NCBI GenBank assembly: GCA_964500675.1
Contig: CAZCNY010000003.1
Location: 62,001 to 126,000 of the forward strand
Direction of reading: 5' to 3'
Length of the DNA stretch: 64,000 bases
Source of the DNA: CAMLJR01 sp964500675
GTDB taxonomy: Bacteria; Pseudomonadota; Gammaproteobacteria; Pseudomonadales; CAMLJR01
The notes beneath the pieces are model-generated. The model was not told the origin of the DNA, did no database searches, and worked only from the letters and a program-made list of their open reading frames with translations. Both the position numbers and the translations under genes were made by a program. Below, in pieces: positions 8,958-18,599 of this stretch; position 1 is the first letter of the stretch; each line of letters begins with the position of its first letter.

Positions 8958-9902
8958 ATGGCTATTCAATTCGATAGCGAACGCCTGCATCAGCAAATCC
9001 GCAAATTCTCCGTTGTCGATACAGCGTTACCCGGTGATGCCGAAAAGAATTACTTTCAGTTCTATGGTATCGATTTCGAAAATCAAATCGACGGCGTTAA
9101 GCATTTTTTTGGCTACTTTAATAGCGGCAAATACGACATCGTCGTCCACTATTTTTCGCTAGAAGCGCGCGCGCGCGGCACTTGTTTTATTTTCCATGGC
9201 TATTTCGATCATGCAGGATTATTCAGACACGTCATCGAGTATTGTCTGCTGCGCAACCTCAATGTGGTTATTTACGACCTGCCCGGACACGGGCTGTCCA
9301 CGGGCGAGCGTGTCAGCATTCCTTCATTCAGCGATTATTTAACGGTGATGAAAGACTGTGTGAAGTTATTTGCTGGGATCGCGCCACAGCCGTGGCATGC
9401 AATTGGACAGAGTACCGGCGCGGCAATTTTGATGGATTACACCTTGCAAGAGCTGCCGCCCAGTTTCGATAAAATTGTGTTGATGGGCCCGCTCGTGCGT
9501 GCGGCCGAGTGGCGTCTGGTCAAACTTGCGTATTGGGTTGGCTCGAAATTTCTCGAAAAAGTGCCGCGTAAATTCGGCGTTAACTCCAACGACAAACAAT
9601 TTTTGGAATTTCTCGAAAAAGCTGATCCGCTCCAGGCGCGTCACATTGCGGTGCGCTGGGTCGATGCGTTGTTGCGCTGGGAAAGTCGCTTCGATCATCT
9701 GCCCGAAAGCGATAAAGCTATTTTAATTATCCAGGGTCAGCGCGATACCACGGTCGATTGGCGCTACAACATTCCCACAATCCGCAAAAAATTTCCCAAG
9801 GCGAAGTATTTGCCGTTGCAGGATGCCTATCATCATCTTGCCAACGAGGCGCCCGAGATTCGCGCAAAGATTTTTGCGGCGATGGATATGTATTTTGGCT
9901 GA
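8958..9902 (+). CDS. Alpha/beta hydrolase (lysophospholipase-like serine hydrolase)
   Basis: 314 aa with no signal peptide, so probably cytosolic. It has the oxyanion-hole HG (80-81), the nucleophile elbow GQSTGA with Ser152, an acid residue in QGQRDTTVDW (Asp263 or Asp267) and a histidine at 292/293 in YHHLANE. This is the Hydrolase_4/monoglyceride lipase-like layout. The substrate is unknown; a lipid ester is likely from the family. It follows fba in the same direction after 75 bp. No better start than ATG 8958 was found. Confidence 0.8.
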   Translation: MAIQFDSERLHQQIRKFSVVDTALPGDAEKNYFQFYGIDFENQIDGVKHFFGYFNSGKYDIVVHYFSLEARARGTCFIFHGYFDHAGLFRHVIEYCLLRNLNVVIYDLPGHGLSTGERVSIPSFSDYLTVMKDCVKLFAGIAPQPWHAIGQSTGAAILMDYTLQELPPSFDKIVLMGPLVRAAEWRLVKLAYWVGSKFLEKVPRKFGVNSNDKQFLEFLEKADPLQARHIAVRWVDALLRWESRFDHLPESDKAILIIQGQRDTTVDWRYNIPTIRKKFPKAKYLPLQDAYHHLANEAPEIRAKIFAAMDMYFG

Positions 9903-9953
9903 GGCGATGCTTGAAACGAAACATTAAACCCCAAGCCTTATAATAATAAGAAT

Positions 9954-10841
9954 ATGGACGTGGAAAAAACACTAAAAATCGTCGCGATTTCGATGGTAAT
10001 CCTGCTTTGTATTTATGGATTGCTTTTTTATCAAAACAATCGCGCGGCAGAACCAGTTAGAAACGAGCGCATTGCGCAAAGCTACGAACACGGCGTGAGC
10101 TGGTTGCTGAATCATCGTCAAGACATATTACGCGAACCTAATACGGCGTTGTGGTGGATGCTCCGTGAAAGCGCACGCGTTAGTGGCGATGTTCGCATAC
10201 AGAGTCTTGTCGATGAGTTTCTTAAAAACTTCGATGTGGTGGATTCCTATTCGATATGGCAAGCTTATTTTCATCCAAGAGCGTTCCGCAATGCGGTATT
10301 TTCCCCTAGCGAATACACTTCACTGGTCGATTATCAGCAACATTTTCTGTATGCCCTCACGTGTAGCAACCAGTTGGCTAGCGAGCCGTTAATCCGGACG
10401 CAAAACAATAATCCAGATTTTTGCTGGCACGGCGCGCGCGCCGTTCGTCCCGCCTGTGTCACGCATCAGCTCATGGCTTATGAAATGATCAGGCGTAGGG
10501 GGTGCTATGTCGAAAATCTCGATTCCAAAATTTCTATTTTGCAAAACACAATAGAAAAACAACTCACCTATGATCCGCGCGTAGTCGATGTATATATTCA
10601 GCGCGTATTAATGTTAGTTGACTCGGGTGCGCGCGAGCGCATTAAGCCGCGCTGGCTAGAGCGCGTGCTCGATGCTCAACTGGAAGATGGCGGCTGGTCG
10701 GATATGCAGCCGCTAATTCCCGCGGGTGGTGGAAAATATGTTGGGTTTGATGCGAGAGCCGTAAAAATCGCGACACCCATCAGCAATTTTCATGCGACGG
10801 CGCAGGGAGTTTTGCTGATGACCTTATTGCGCCACCCGTAG
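9954..10841 (+). CDS. Membrane-anchored protein of unknown function
   Basis: 295 aa. One hydrophobic segment at residues 7-27 should anchor it in the inner membrane with the rest periplasmic. The body is alpha-helical in appearance, and LDAQLEDGGWSD near residue 240 recalls the QW-type motif of alpha/alpha-toroid proteins such as terpene cyclases. The catalytic acids of those enzymes are not evident, so no enzyme function is claimed. It lies 51 bp after the hydrolase and may share its transcript. Confidence 0.6.
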   Translation: MDVEKTLKIVAISMVILLCIYGLLFYQNNRAAEPVRNERIAQSYEHGVSWLLNHRQDILREPNTALWWMLRESARVSGDVRIQSLVDEFLKNFDVVDSYSIWQAYFHPRAFRNAVFSPSEYTSLVDYQQHFLYALTCSNQLASEPLIRTQNNNPDFCWHGARAVRPACVTHQLMAYEMIRRRGCYVENLDSKISILQNTIEKQLTYDPRVVDVYIQRVLMLVDSGARERIKPRWLERVLDAQLEDGGWSDMQPLIPAGGGKYVGFDARAVKIATPISNFHATAQGVLLMTLLRHP

Positions 10842-10864
10842 TGCTGGCGGCGCAGTTAGCGTAT

Positions 10865-12094
10865 TCAGAATAACACCCGCGTGCGGATCGTGCCCTCGAC
10901 CTGCCGCAATTTTTCCAGCGCTATTTCGCTGGTGTCTTGATCGACATCGATGACGACATAGCCGACGTTTTCGACGGTCTGTAAATACTGGCCGCTGATA
11001 TTGATGTTGTTTTCGGAAAAGATTTTGTTGATCGCCATCATCACGCCCGGCACATTGCGATGCACGTGTAGCAGGCGGTGCTTGCCGGGGTGCGACGGCA
11101 AGGCGACTTCGGGGAAATTCACGGACGTTGTTGTCGTGCCCGTGTCGCTGTAACGCACGAGCTTTTCCGCAACTTCAAGGCCGATATTTTCCTGAGCTTC
11201 CTGCGTCGAGCCGCCGATGTGCGGCGTTAAAAACACATTGTCGAAGGCGCGTAGCGGCGAAATGAATTCATCGTCGTTCGAGCGCGGCTCGACAGGAAAC
11301 ACGTCGATTGCAGCGCCGCCGAGATGGCCGCTGCCGAGCGCGGCAGCGAGCGCGTCGATATCGACGACGGTGCCGCGCGCGGCGTTAATCAAAATGCCAC
11401 CTTTTTTCATGAGGCCGAGTTCGCGCGCGCCGATCATCATCTTCGTCGATTTATTTTCGGGTACGTGCAGCGAAACGATGTCGCTGCATGCGAGCAATTC
11501 GTCGATGTTGGCTTTCTGTATGGCATTACCGAGCGGCAATTTGGCGACGACATCGGTAAAGCAGACTTTCATGCCGAGCGATTCGGCGATTACGGATAAT
11601 TGCATGCCAATGCTGCCATAACCGACGATGCCGAGCGTCTTGCCGCGAATTTCAAAAGCGCCATCCGCGGATTTTTGCCATTGTCCGCGATGCGCGGCCG
11701 CATTTTTCTCGGCGATGCGGCGCAACAATAAAATCGCTTCGGCAATTACAAGCTCAGCGACGCTGCGCGTATTTGAATACGGCGCGTTGAAGACGACGAT
11801 GCCGTGTTCGGTCGCCGCCTTGAGATCGACCTGATTGGTGCCGATGCAAAAGCAACCGACTGCGATGAGTTTTTCGGCGGCGGCAAAAATGTCCGCTTTT
11901 AATTGCGTGCGCGAGCGAATGCCGACGAAATGCGCATTGCGAATGGCTTGTTTTAATTCGGCATCGGGCAGTGCTTTCTTGTGGTATTCGATATTGGTAT
12001 AGCCGGCCGCTTGCAGCGTATCGATCGCGGTCTGGCTCACGCCCTCCAGCAGCAGAAATTTAATTTTGCTTTTGTCGAGCGATGTCTTGGTCAT
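10865..12094 (-). CDS. serA: D-3-phosphoglycerate dehydrogenase
   Basis: First enzyme of serine synthesis, oxidising 3-phosphoglycerate to 3-phosphohydroxypyruvate. The ATG at 12094 is preferred: GGAG lies 6 bases upstream and the protein then begins MTKTSLDKSKIKFLLLEGV, like E. coli SerA; an ATG at 12106 would add four residues. The 409-aa protein has the Rossmann loop GIVGYGSIG, the catalytic region TPHIGGST and a C-terminal ACT domain of about 75 residues, the usual site of serine feedback inhibition. It is divergent from the D-2-hydroxyglutarate dehydrogenase gene, a functionally meaningful pair. Confidence 0.96.
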   Translation of the reverse strand: MTKTSLDKSKIKFLLLEGVSQTAIDTLQAAGYTNIEYHKKALPDAELKQAIRNAHFVGIRSRTQLKADIFAAAEKLIAVGCFCIGTNQVDLKAATEHGIVVFNAPYSNTRSVAELVIAEAILLLRRIAEKNAAAHRGQWQKSADGAFEIRGKTLGIVGYGSIGMQLSVIAESLGMKVCFTDVVAKLPLGNAIQKANIDELLACSDIVSLHVPENKSTKMMIGARELGLMKKGGILINAARGTVVDIDALAAALGSGHLGGAAIDVFPVEPRSNDDEFISPLRAFDNVFLTPHIGGSTQEAQENIGLEVAEKLVRYSDTGTTTTSVNFPEVALPSHPGKHRLLHVHRNVPGVMMAINKIFSENNINISGQYLQTVENVGYVVIDVDQDTSEIALEKLRQVEGTIRTRVLF

Positions 12095-12224
12095 GGTTGG
12101 CTCCATACTGCGGGGTCGGGTAACCCGTTTTGGAAAAGGGCGCTATGGTATCATGCCCGCCCTTTGCCTTTATCCGGGTTTGCCGAATTCGCTTTGCGAC
12201 GGCAGTTTTGTGTTTGAGGTCAGC

Positions 12225-13646
12225 ATGTCCGCCGCAACTCTTTCAGGCCAACAGATCGAACAGCTCGCCGCCATTGTCGGCGCCGATAAGATCACGACCG
12301 CGCCCGACGATTTGCAGCGCTTCGGCCGCGATTGGACCAGGGCCTATCCACCCGCGCCGTCGGCGGTGGTATTTCCGCGCACAATCGAACAGGTACAGGC
12401 GATCGTGAAGTGGGCCAACATTGAGCGTGTCGCGCTGGTGCCGTCAGGCGGGCGCACCGGGCTGAGCGGCGGCGCGGTGGCGCGCAACGGCGAAGTTGTT
12501 GTAGCGTTCGATTACATGAATAAAATTTCCGAATTCAACGCGCTCGATCGCACCGCCGTGTGCGAGGCGGGTGTGGTCACCGAGCAGTTGCAGCAATTCG
12601 CCGAAGAGCAGGGGCTGTATTACCCCGTCGATTTCGCTTCGGCTGGCTCGTCGCAGATCGGCGGCAATATTTCGACCAATGCCGGCGGCATCAAAGTCAT
12701 TCGTTACGGTATGACGCGCGATTGGGTCGCTGGTTTGAAAGTGGTCACCGGCAATGGCGATGTTCTCGATCTCAATCGCGGCCTCATCAAAAACAATGCG
12801 GGCTACGATCTGCGGCAATTATTTATCGGTGCGGAAGGTACGCTGGGTTTTATCGTCGCAGCGACCATGCAGCTCACGCGTCCGCCCGTCGATCTCACCG
12901 TGCTCGTGCTCGGCGTACCTGAATTCTCTAACATCATGGATGTGCTGCACGCGTTCCAAAACAAACTCGACCTTACCGCGTTTGAGTTTTTCTCGGACAT
13001 AGCGCTCGAAAAAGTTGTCGCCCACAGTCGTTCACAAAAACAGAGCGGTTTGCAAAAGCCTTTCGATACACCAGCCGCGTTTTACGCGCTGCTCGAATTC
13101 GAAAAATGCAACGATGCTATCGAAGCGCAGGCGATGGAATTGTTCGAGCACTGCGTCGAGCGGGGCTGGGTCGTCGATGGTGTAATGAGCCAGAGCATCG
13201 AACAGCTGCAAAATTTGTGGCGCTTGCGCGAGGATATTTCCGAAACGATTTCGCGTTGGACGCCGTACAAAAACGATATTGCTACCGTAATTTCAAAAAT
13301 CCCCGCATTCATCGCCGAAGTCGATACTGTTGTACAGCGTGAATATCCTGATTTTGAAATCGTATGGTTCGGCCACATCGGCGACGGCAATCTGCATTTG
13401 AATATTTTGAAACCCGATGTGTTGCCAATCGCCGAGTTTCATGAGCGCTGTCACCACGTATCGCAGTGGGTGTTCGATATTGTGCAGCGCTACCACGGCA
13501 GCGTGTCGGCGGAGCACGGTGTGGGTTTGCTGAAAAAGGATTATTTGCAGTATGGCCGCAGCGCGGTGGAAATTGTATTGATGAAACAAATAAAATCAAT
13601 CTTCGATCCACAGGGGATTATGAACCCCGGTAAGATTTTCGATTAA
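12225..13646 (+). CDS. FAD-linked D-2-hydroxyglutarate dehydrogenase
   Basis: 473 aa. The start is the ATG at 12225, preceded by GAGG; an upstream in-frame extension to 12066 overlaps serA and is not plausible. The N-terminal FAD_binding_4 domain carries GGRTGLSGGAV and GNISTNAGGIKVIRYG. The C-terminal FAD-oxidase domain has the metal-site motif FGHIGDGNLHL and ends GIMNPGKIFD. In Pseudomonas this enzyme removes the D-2-hydroxyglutarate that SerA makes by reducing 2-oxoglutarate, pulling serine synthesis forward. The divergent placement beside serA supports this over a glycolate oxidase GlcD-like role. Confidence 0.85.
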   Translation: MSAATLSGQQIEQLAAIVGADKITTAPDDLQRFGRDWTRAYPPAPSAVVFPRTIEQVQAIVKWANIERVALVPSGGRTGLSGGAVARNGEVVVAFDYMNKISEFNALDRTAVCEAGVVTEQLQQFAEEQGLYYPVDFASAGSSQIGGNISTNAGGIKVIRYGMTRDWVAGLKVVTGNGDVLDLNRGLIKNNAGYDLRQLFIGAEGTLGFIVAATMQLTRPPVDLTVLVLGVPEFSNIMDVLHAFQNKLDLTAFEFFSDIALEKVVAHSRSQKQSGLQKPFDTPAAFYALLEFEKCNDAIEAQAMELFEHCVERGWVVDGVMSQSIEQLQNLWRLREDISETISRWTPYKNDIATVISKIPAFIAEVDTVVQREYPDFEIVWFGHIGDGNLHLNILKPDVLPIAEFHERCHHVSQWVFDIVQRYHGSVSAEHGVGLLKKDYLQYGRSAVEIVLMKQIKSIFDPQGIMNPGKIFD

Positions 13647-13692
13647 AAAATGACAAAACCGGTAAAAATATAAAAACTCTGGAGTCGTAACG

Positions 13693-14004
13693 ATGGAAAA
13701 ACCCGATAAGCGCATTATGCCGCTGGCTATATTGGTGCTCGTCGCCTCCGTGGCGTGGGTGGTGGTAAGACTGGCGACATCAAGCGATAGCCAACCATTG
13801 CGCTACGTTGAATTAATCTTGTACCCACTGACGATTGTCTTCGGCATAGCCGTCGTGTTGTTGAGCAAAAAACTCGAATACAGCGTGATGCGGCCAAGCG
13901 TTTCCAAACACCAAGATCCGCAAATGTTCAAAATGGAAATATGGATGAATGGATACGCCTGTGTGGCGTTTGGCGCTTGGTTGCTATTTAGTCTGCTGAA
14001 ATAA
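13693..14004 (+). CDS. Small inner-membrane protein, unknown
   Basis: 103 aa with three hydrophobic stretches, roughly residues 9-28, 38-58 and 84-101, so a small three-helix membrane protein. CTGGAGTCGTAACG before the ATG gives a good ribosome site. It is 46 bp downstream of the dehydrogenase, possibly co-transcribed. No family recognised. Confidence 0.65.
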   Translation: MEKPDKRIMPLAILVLVASVAWVVVRLATSSDSQPLRYVELILYPLTIVFGIAVVLLSKKLEYSVMRPSVSKHQDPQMFKMEIWMNGYACVAFGAWLLFSLLK

Positions 14005-14016
14005 AGCCCGGCGCCG

Positions 14017-14041
14017 CTGCACGCAAATTTTTTGCGTGCAG
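14017..14041. terminator. Hairpin between convergent genes
   Basis: CTGCACGCAAA (14017-14027) pairs perfectly with TTTGCGTGCAG (14031-14041) around a TTT loop. No long T-run follows on either side, so it may be a weak terminator or a 3'-end stabiliser for the small membrane protein gene and ptsP. Confidence 0.5.
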
Positions 14042-14043
14042 AA

Positions 14044-16347
14044 TTATTTAGTCGGGTTGTACGGCGACGTGACTGGACGCAGACGACCAACCCCGGCGGC
14101 TTCCAATTCGCTGTCGAGGCATTCGCGGATCTGCTGCGCTGTTTCCATTTTCATCACTTTTTTGAGCAGTGCTTTCGCGGCATCCATGCCGATATTGCGA
14201 ATCACCGATTTCACTTTCGGCAGGTTGGTGGCGTTCATCGATAAAATGTCGTAGCCCATGGCAAGCAGCAGCACCGCGGCAGCGGGATCGCCCGCGAGCT
14301 CACCGCATATGCTGACTTGTTTGCCTTCGGCGTGACCGGCGTCGGCAACTTTTTGCAATGCCTGCAACACGGCAGGATGGTAGGCGTGATAAAGCTCGGC
14401 GACGCGCGCGTTGTTGCGGTCGACCGCGAGCAGATACTGCGTCAAATCGTTCGAACCCACCGATAGAAAACTCACGCGCTTGGCGAGTTCACGCGCCTGA
14501 TACACCGCAGCGGGGACTTCGACCATCACGCCGATCGGCGGCAGCGGCACTTGCAAGCCGTCTTCGAGCAACTCGTCATGTGCGCGCATAATCAAATCGA
14601 GCGCATCATCCACTTCCTTCACATTGCTCACCATCGGCAACATGATGCGCAAATTGTTGAGGCCGACGCTCGCTTTCATCATTGCGCGCACTTGCACGAG
14701 AAAAATTTCCGGGTGATCGAGCGTGACGCGAATGCCGCGCCAGCCGAGAAAGGGATTGTCCTCTTCAATTGGAAAATACGGCAGCGACTTGTCGCCGCCG
14801 ACATCGAGCGTGCGCATCGTCACGGGCAACGGCGCGAACGGTTCGAGCTGCTGCCGATAAATTACGCGCTGCTCCTCTTCGCTCGGAAAGCGATCGCGCA
14901 ATAGAAACGGCACCTCGGTGCGATAAAGGCCGATGCCTTCGGCGCCGCGTTCGAGCGAGCGCACGACATCGGCCATCAAGCCCGTATTCACCCACAGCGG
15001 AATGCGATGGCCATCGGTGGTTTCGCACGGCAGATCGCGCAGCGCTTCGAGGCCTTTTGAGATCTGCTGTTCTTCGTTGTAGATCGATTGAAACTGCGCA
15101 CGCAACTCCAATGACGCGTTGTAATACACAAAGCCGTTGTAACCATCGAGAATCAGCTCGGCGCCTTCAACTTGTGTGAAGGGCAGATCGAGACAACCCA
15201 TCACGGTGGGAATGCCCATCGCGCGCGCGAGAATTGCGACGTGCGAGTTACCCGAGCCTTGTACCGAAACCAAGCCGACGAGCTTTTCCTTTGGCACTTC
15301 GCCGAGCATTGAGGCCGTGAGCTCTTCGCCGACAAGAATCGTCTTGTCGGGATAATGCACGGGCTGTGTATTCGCCGCCTGCAAATAGGCGAGCACGCGG
15401 CGGCCGAGATCTTTCACATCGACCGAGCGCTCTTTCAAATACAGGTCGTCCATCATTTCAAACGTGCGCACGTGCGCGAGCACAACCTGACTCAATGCGC
15501 CTTGCGCCCATTCACCCTGTTTAATCAGTTCGACGACTTCAGATGCGAGCGCGGTGTCATCGAGCATGCGCAGATAGACGTCGAACAGCGCTTGTTCCTG
15601 AGGCGCCAACCGCGAGGCCAGTTTGGTGCCGAGGTCTTGGACATCCTGGCGCACGGCGGCGAGGCAATCGTAGAAAAATTGAATTTCGACGTCGGGGTCG
15701 GCGCAGCTGCGGTGCGGTACCGAATGCAGATCGGCCGGCGGCGAAATGACCACGGCGCGGCCGATAGCGATGCCGGGCGCTCCAGCGACACCTTGGAAAC
15801 GCGCAGTGCCCGCTGTTTTGCCGCTGGAATCGGTATGCGCAATCGAGCCGGTCGCTTGCGCGTGTGCGATCACACTGGCGAGTTGCGCCGAGCATGTCAC
15901 CAAAAATGCTTCTTCGTGTTCGTCGAAGCGGCGCTTTTCGACTTGCTGCACGACGAGCACACCGAGCACGCGGCGCTGGTGAATGATCGGTACGCCGAGG
16001 AACGAGCTATAGCGCTCTTCGCCGATACCGGGCAGAAACAAAAAGCTTGGATGCGATTCGGCGCTGTCGGTGTTGAGCGGTTCTTCGCGCGTTGCGACTT
16101 GTCCGACCAGACCTTCGTCAGGTGCGAGACTGATCTTGCCGATAAAAGCGGGGTTGAGGCCCTCGTTGGCCATAAAGATGAAGCGGCCGCTGTTGGGGTC
16201 GCGCAGATAGACCGTGCATACTTCGGTGCCCATCACCGCACGCACGCGCTGCACGATCATGTTCAGCGCGGTCTGCAAATCATCGGCAGCGTTGACCTCC
16301 TGCACAATAGCGCGCAGGGCATCGAGCATGCTGGCTTTGCGTTCCAT
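14044..16347 (-). CDS. ptsP: Phosphoenolpyruvate-protein phosphotransferase EI-Ntr (PtsP)
   Basis: 767 aa. An N-terminal GAF domain (about 1-165) is followed by the PEP-utilising N domain, the swivelling phosphohistidine domain with GSGNSHVAILARAMGIP, and the C-terminal PEP-binding TIM barrel (GIGLYRTEVPFL, CGELAGDP). It starts the nitrogen PTS relay to NPr and EIIA-Ntr, which signals nitrogen and potassium status. The ATG at 16347 has a weak AGGGA upstream; an internal ATG at 16329 (MLDALRAIV) resembles the E. coli start and is an alternative. The neighbour rppH is its usual partner. Confidence 0.94.
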   Translation of the reverse strand: MERKASMLDALRAIVQEVNAADDLQTALNMIVQRVRAVMGTEVCTVYLRDPNSGRFIFMANEGLNPAFIGKISLAPDEGLVGQVATREEPLNTDSAESHPSFLFLPGIGEERYSSFLGVPIIHQRRVLGVLVVQQVEKRRFDEHEEAFLVTCSAQLASVIAHAQATGSIAHTDSSGKTAGTARFQGVAGAPGIAIGRAVVISPPADLHSVPHRSCADPDVEIQFFYDCLAAVRQDVQDLGTKLASRLAPQEQALFDVYLRMLDDTALASEVVELIKQGEWAQGALSQVVLAHVRTFEMMDDLYLKERSVDVKDLGRRVLAYLQAANTQPVHYPDKTILVGEELTASMLGEVPKEKLVGLVSVQGSGNSHVAILARAMGIPTVMGCLDLPFTQVEGAELILDGYNGFVYYNASLELRAQFQSIYNEEQQISKGLEALRDLPCETTDGHRIPLWVNTGLMADVVRSLERGAEGIGLYRTEVPFLLRDRFPSEEEQRVIYRQQLEPFAPLPVTMRTLDVGGDKSLPYFPIEEDNPFLGWRGIRVTLDHPEIFLVQVRAMMKASVGLNNLRIMLPMVSNVKEVDDALDLIMRAHDELLEDGLQVPLPPIGVMVEVPAAVYQARELAKRVSFLSVGSNDLTQYLLAVDRNNARVAELYHAYHPAVLQALQKVADAGHAEGKQVSICGELAGDPAAAVLLLAMGYDILSMNATNLPKVKSVIRNIGMDAAKALLKKVMKMETAQQIRECLDSELEAAGVGRLRPVTSPYNPTK

Positions 16348-16430
16348 GTGAGTCCCTAGCGCCTGTTTGGTGTCAAAAATTGGGGCTATCGAAAAGCGCG
16401 CATCCTAGCGGGTTTAAGCCCACTGGGTTT

Positions 16431-16949
16431 TTAGCCCCTTGAGGAGCCTTGGCCCCCGATGGGGCCGCTAACAAGTTTGCTGTGGCGCACGGACAGTTCT
16501 TTCATCGCGCGCCGATAGACTTCTCGTTTAAATGAAACAACCTGGCCGAGCGGATACCAATAACTTACCCAGCGCCAGTGGTCGAATTCGGCTTTGTGGC
16601 CGCAATCCATGCGCACCTCGGTGTCGTCCGCGAGCATGCGCAACAAAAACCATTTTTGTTTCTGACCGATGCACAGAGGGCCGTCGCCGCCGCGCCGCAC
16701 CAAGCGTTCCGGTAGACGGTAGCGCAACCAGCCGCGCGTGCTGGCGAGCAGTTCGACGTGCTCGGGGCGCAAGCCGATCTCCTCGTGCAATTCGCGGTAG
16801 AGTGCGTCCTCTGGGGATTCGTCGGAATTGATGCCGCCCTGCGGAAATTGCCAAGCATCTTGGCCGACGCGGCGCGCCCATAGCACTTCGCCTAGCGTAT
16901 TCGCTACCACGATGCCTACATTCGGGCGAAAGCCATCGGCGTCGATCAC
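16431..16949 (-). CDS. rppH: RNA pyrophosphohydrolase
   Basis: 172-aa Nudix hydrolase that removes pyrophosphate from the 5' triphosphate of mRNA and so opens decay by RNase E. The Nudix box GGINSDESPEDALYRELHEE continues into IGL at residues 38-60. The N-terminus MIDADGFRPNVGIVVAN and the WQFPQGG segment are diagnostic of RppH rather than a general Nudix enzyme. The gene is 83 bp upstream of ptsP on the same strand, the conserved arrangement. Confidence 0.95.
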   Translation of the reverse strand: MIDADGFRPNVGIVVANTLGEVLWARRVGQDAWQFPQGGINSDESPEDALYRELHEEIGLRPEHVELLASTRGWLRYRLPERLVRRGGDGPLCIGQKQKWFLLRMLADDTEVRMDCGHKAEFDHWRWVSYWYPLGQVVSFKREVYRRAMKELSVRHSKLVSGPIGGQGSSRG

Positions 16950-17114
16950 AGGTGCATCTCTTTATAATCAGTGACGTAAAAGAAATCGACGGTATTGTTC
17001 CACAAATCAGCGGAAGTGAACAATCCTGCGCGGACAGGTATTCTGTGCGTTTGTGCGTACGCAATAGCGTTAATTTGAGTTGGTTGTGGTAACACTTGGG
17101 TGGAGCAGTAACAC

Positions 17115-17771
17115 GTGGCGTTGGCGATTTTTGATTTGGATAACACCTTACTCGGCGGTGACAGCGATCATGCCTGGGGCGAGTTTTTGGTGCAGAAAGG
17201 TATCGTCGATGCGGCTGAATATGGCGCTGCAAACGATCATTTTTATCGCGCGTATCAAGACGGAACGCTCGACATTTACATGTATCTGGAGTTTGCGCTC
17301 GAACCGCTCACGCGCTTTAGTCGCGTTGAATTGCAGGAGCTGCACGCCGAATTCATGCGCACACAGATCGCGCCGCTGTCTCTCCCGAAAGCCGATGCGC
17401 TGATCGCCGAGCATCGCGCGCGCGGCGATTATCTGCTCATCATCACCGCGACGAACGCGTTTATCACGCGCCCGATTGCGGAGAGTCTTGGCGTCGATGC
17501 AATTCTCGCCACCGAGCCGGAAATTCGCGATGGCCGCTACACGGGTGGCGTCGCCGGCACGCCGTGTTTTCGCGAGGGCAAAGTCACTCGTTTGCGCGAA
17601 TGGTTGCAGCAACACCCGCACGATCTCGCACGGGCGTATTTTTACAGCGATTCACACAACGATCTGCCGCTGCTCAACATGGTCGGCAATCCTATCGCGG
17701 TCGATCCCGACGCGACTCTGCGCGGTGAAGCGCAGCAGCGCGGTTGGCCGATCGTTTCGCTGCGCAATTAA
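17115..17771 (+). CDS. HAD-IB family phosphatase
   Basis: 218 aa. HAD motif I is FDLDNTLLGGDSD at residues 6-18, motif II is in LLIITATNAF, and motif III/IV is FYSDSHNDLPLL. This is the phosphoserine phosphatase/histidinol phosphatase-like group found next to rppH-ptsP in Pseudomonas, where a homologue was reported to serve as histidinol-phosphate phosphatase; that substrate is only inferred here. The start is a GTG with GGAG 9 bases upstream. It is divergent from rppH. Confidence 0.85.
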   Translation: MALAIFDLDNTLLGGDSDHAWGEFLVQKGIVDAAEYGAANDHFYRAYQDGTLDIYMYLEFALEPLTRFSRVELQELHAEFMRTQIAPLSLPKADALIAEHRARGDYLLIITATNAFITRPIAESLGVDAILATEPEIRDGRYTGGVAGTPCFREGKVTRLREWLQQHPHDLARAYFYSDSHNDLPLLNMVGNPIAVDPDATLRGEAQQRGWPIVSLRN

Positions 17772-17792
17772 TTTTTTCGTTGTGAGTTGTTC

Positions 17793-18572
17793 ATGCTGAT
17801 TGTTATATCCCCCGCGAAAACGCTCGATTTTGAGACGCCTTCATCCATCAAAAAATTCACCCAACCGCAATTCCTTGATGAGTCAAAAATACTGATCGAG
17901 CGTCTGCGCGAATTCGACCCGATACAAATCGGCAAACTCATGTCGATCAGCCCCGAATTAGCGGAACTGAATCACCGGCGCTTTATGAACTGGTCGACAC
18001 CTTTTGCGCCGCACAATGCCAAGCAAGCCGTACTGGCATTTCACGGCGATGTGTATGTCGGTTTACAAGCGGAAACTTTCAGTGCGCAGGATTTTGAGTT
18101 TGCACAAAAACATCTGCGCATTTTGTCGGGTTTGTACGGAGTGCTGCGCCCGCTCGATTTGATGCAACCGTATCGACTTGAAATGGGCACGGCGCTGGCG
18201 AATGAGCGGGGCAAAAATCTTTATGCGTTCTGGTGCGATAAAATCACTGCGGCACTCAATATCGAATTGCAACGCGATAAAGTGCCGGTGTTAGTCAATC
18301 TCGCCTCCGAGGAATATTTCAAAGCCGTTCATCCGAAAGCGCTGGCGGGGCGTGTGGTAACGCCCATATTTAAAGAGCGCAAAGGCGCCGGATATAAAAT
18401 TGTGAGTTTTTTCGCCAAGAAAGCGCGCGGCGCCATGAGCGCACACATCATTCGCAATAGGTTGCGCGATGTCACCGCACTGCAGGGGTTTGCCGAGGAT
18501 GGCTATTGTTACGATGCGCGCTTATCGACCGAGAATGAATGGGTGTTTACGCGAGAAGCGGCCATCGGCTAA
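17793..18572 (+). CDS. yaaA: YaaA-family peroxide stress protein
   Basis: 259 aa. The ATG at 17793 gives MLIVISPAKTLDFETP, matching E. coli YaaA; a TTG six bases upstream is unlikely. Family motifs FHGDVYVGLQA, LSGLYGVLRPLD and NLASEEYFKAV are present. YaaA is a DNA-binding protein that lowers free iron during hydrogen peroxide stress in E. coli. The gene follows the HAD gene by 21 bp, so co-transcription is likely. Confidence 0.93.
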   Translation: MLIVISPAKTLDFETPSSIKKFTQPQFLDESKILIERLREFDPIQIGKLMSISPELAELNHRRFMNWSTPFAPHNAKQAVLAFHGDVYVGLQAETFSAQDFEFAQKHLRILSGLYGVLRPLDLMQPYRLEMGTALANERGKNLYAFWCDKITAALNIELQRDKVPVLVNLASEEYFKAVHPKALAGRVVTPIFKERKGAGYKIVSFFAKKARGAMSAHIIRNRLRDVTALQGFAEDGYCYDARLSTENEWVFTREAAIG

Positions 18573-18599
18573 TGGCCGCATTACGAACCGAGCAGCAAC

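Noticed and set aside
15355..16359. Plus-strand open frame of 334 codons
   Set aside because: Antisense to ptsP; its composition mirrors the real gene.
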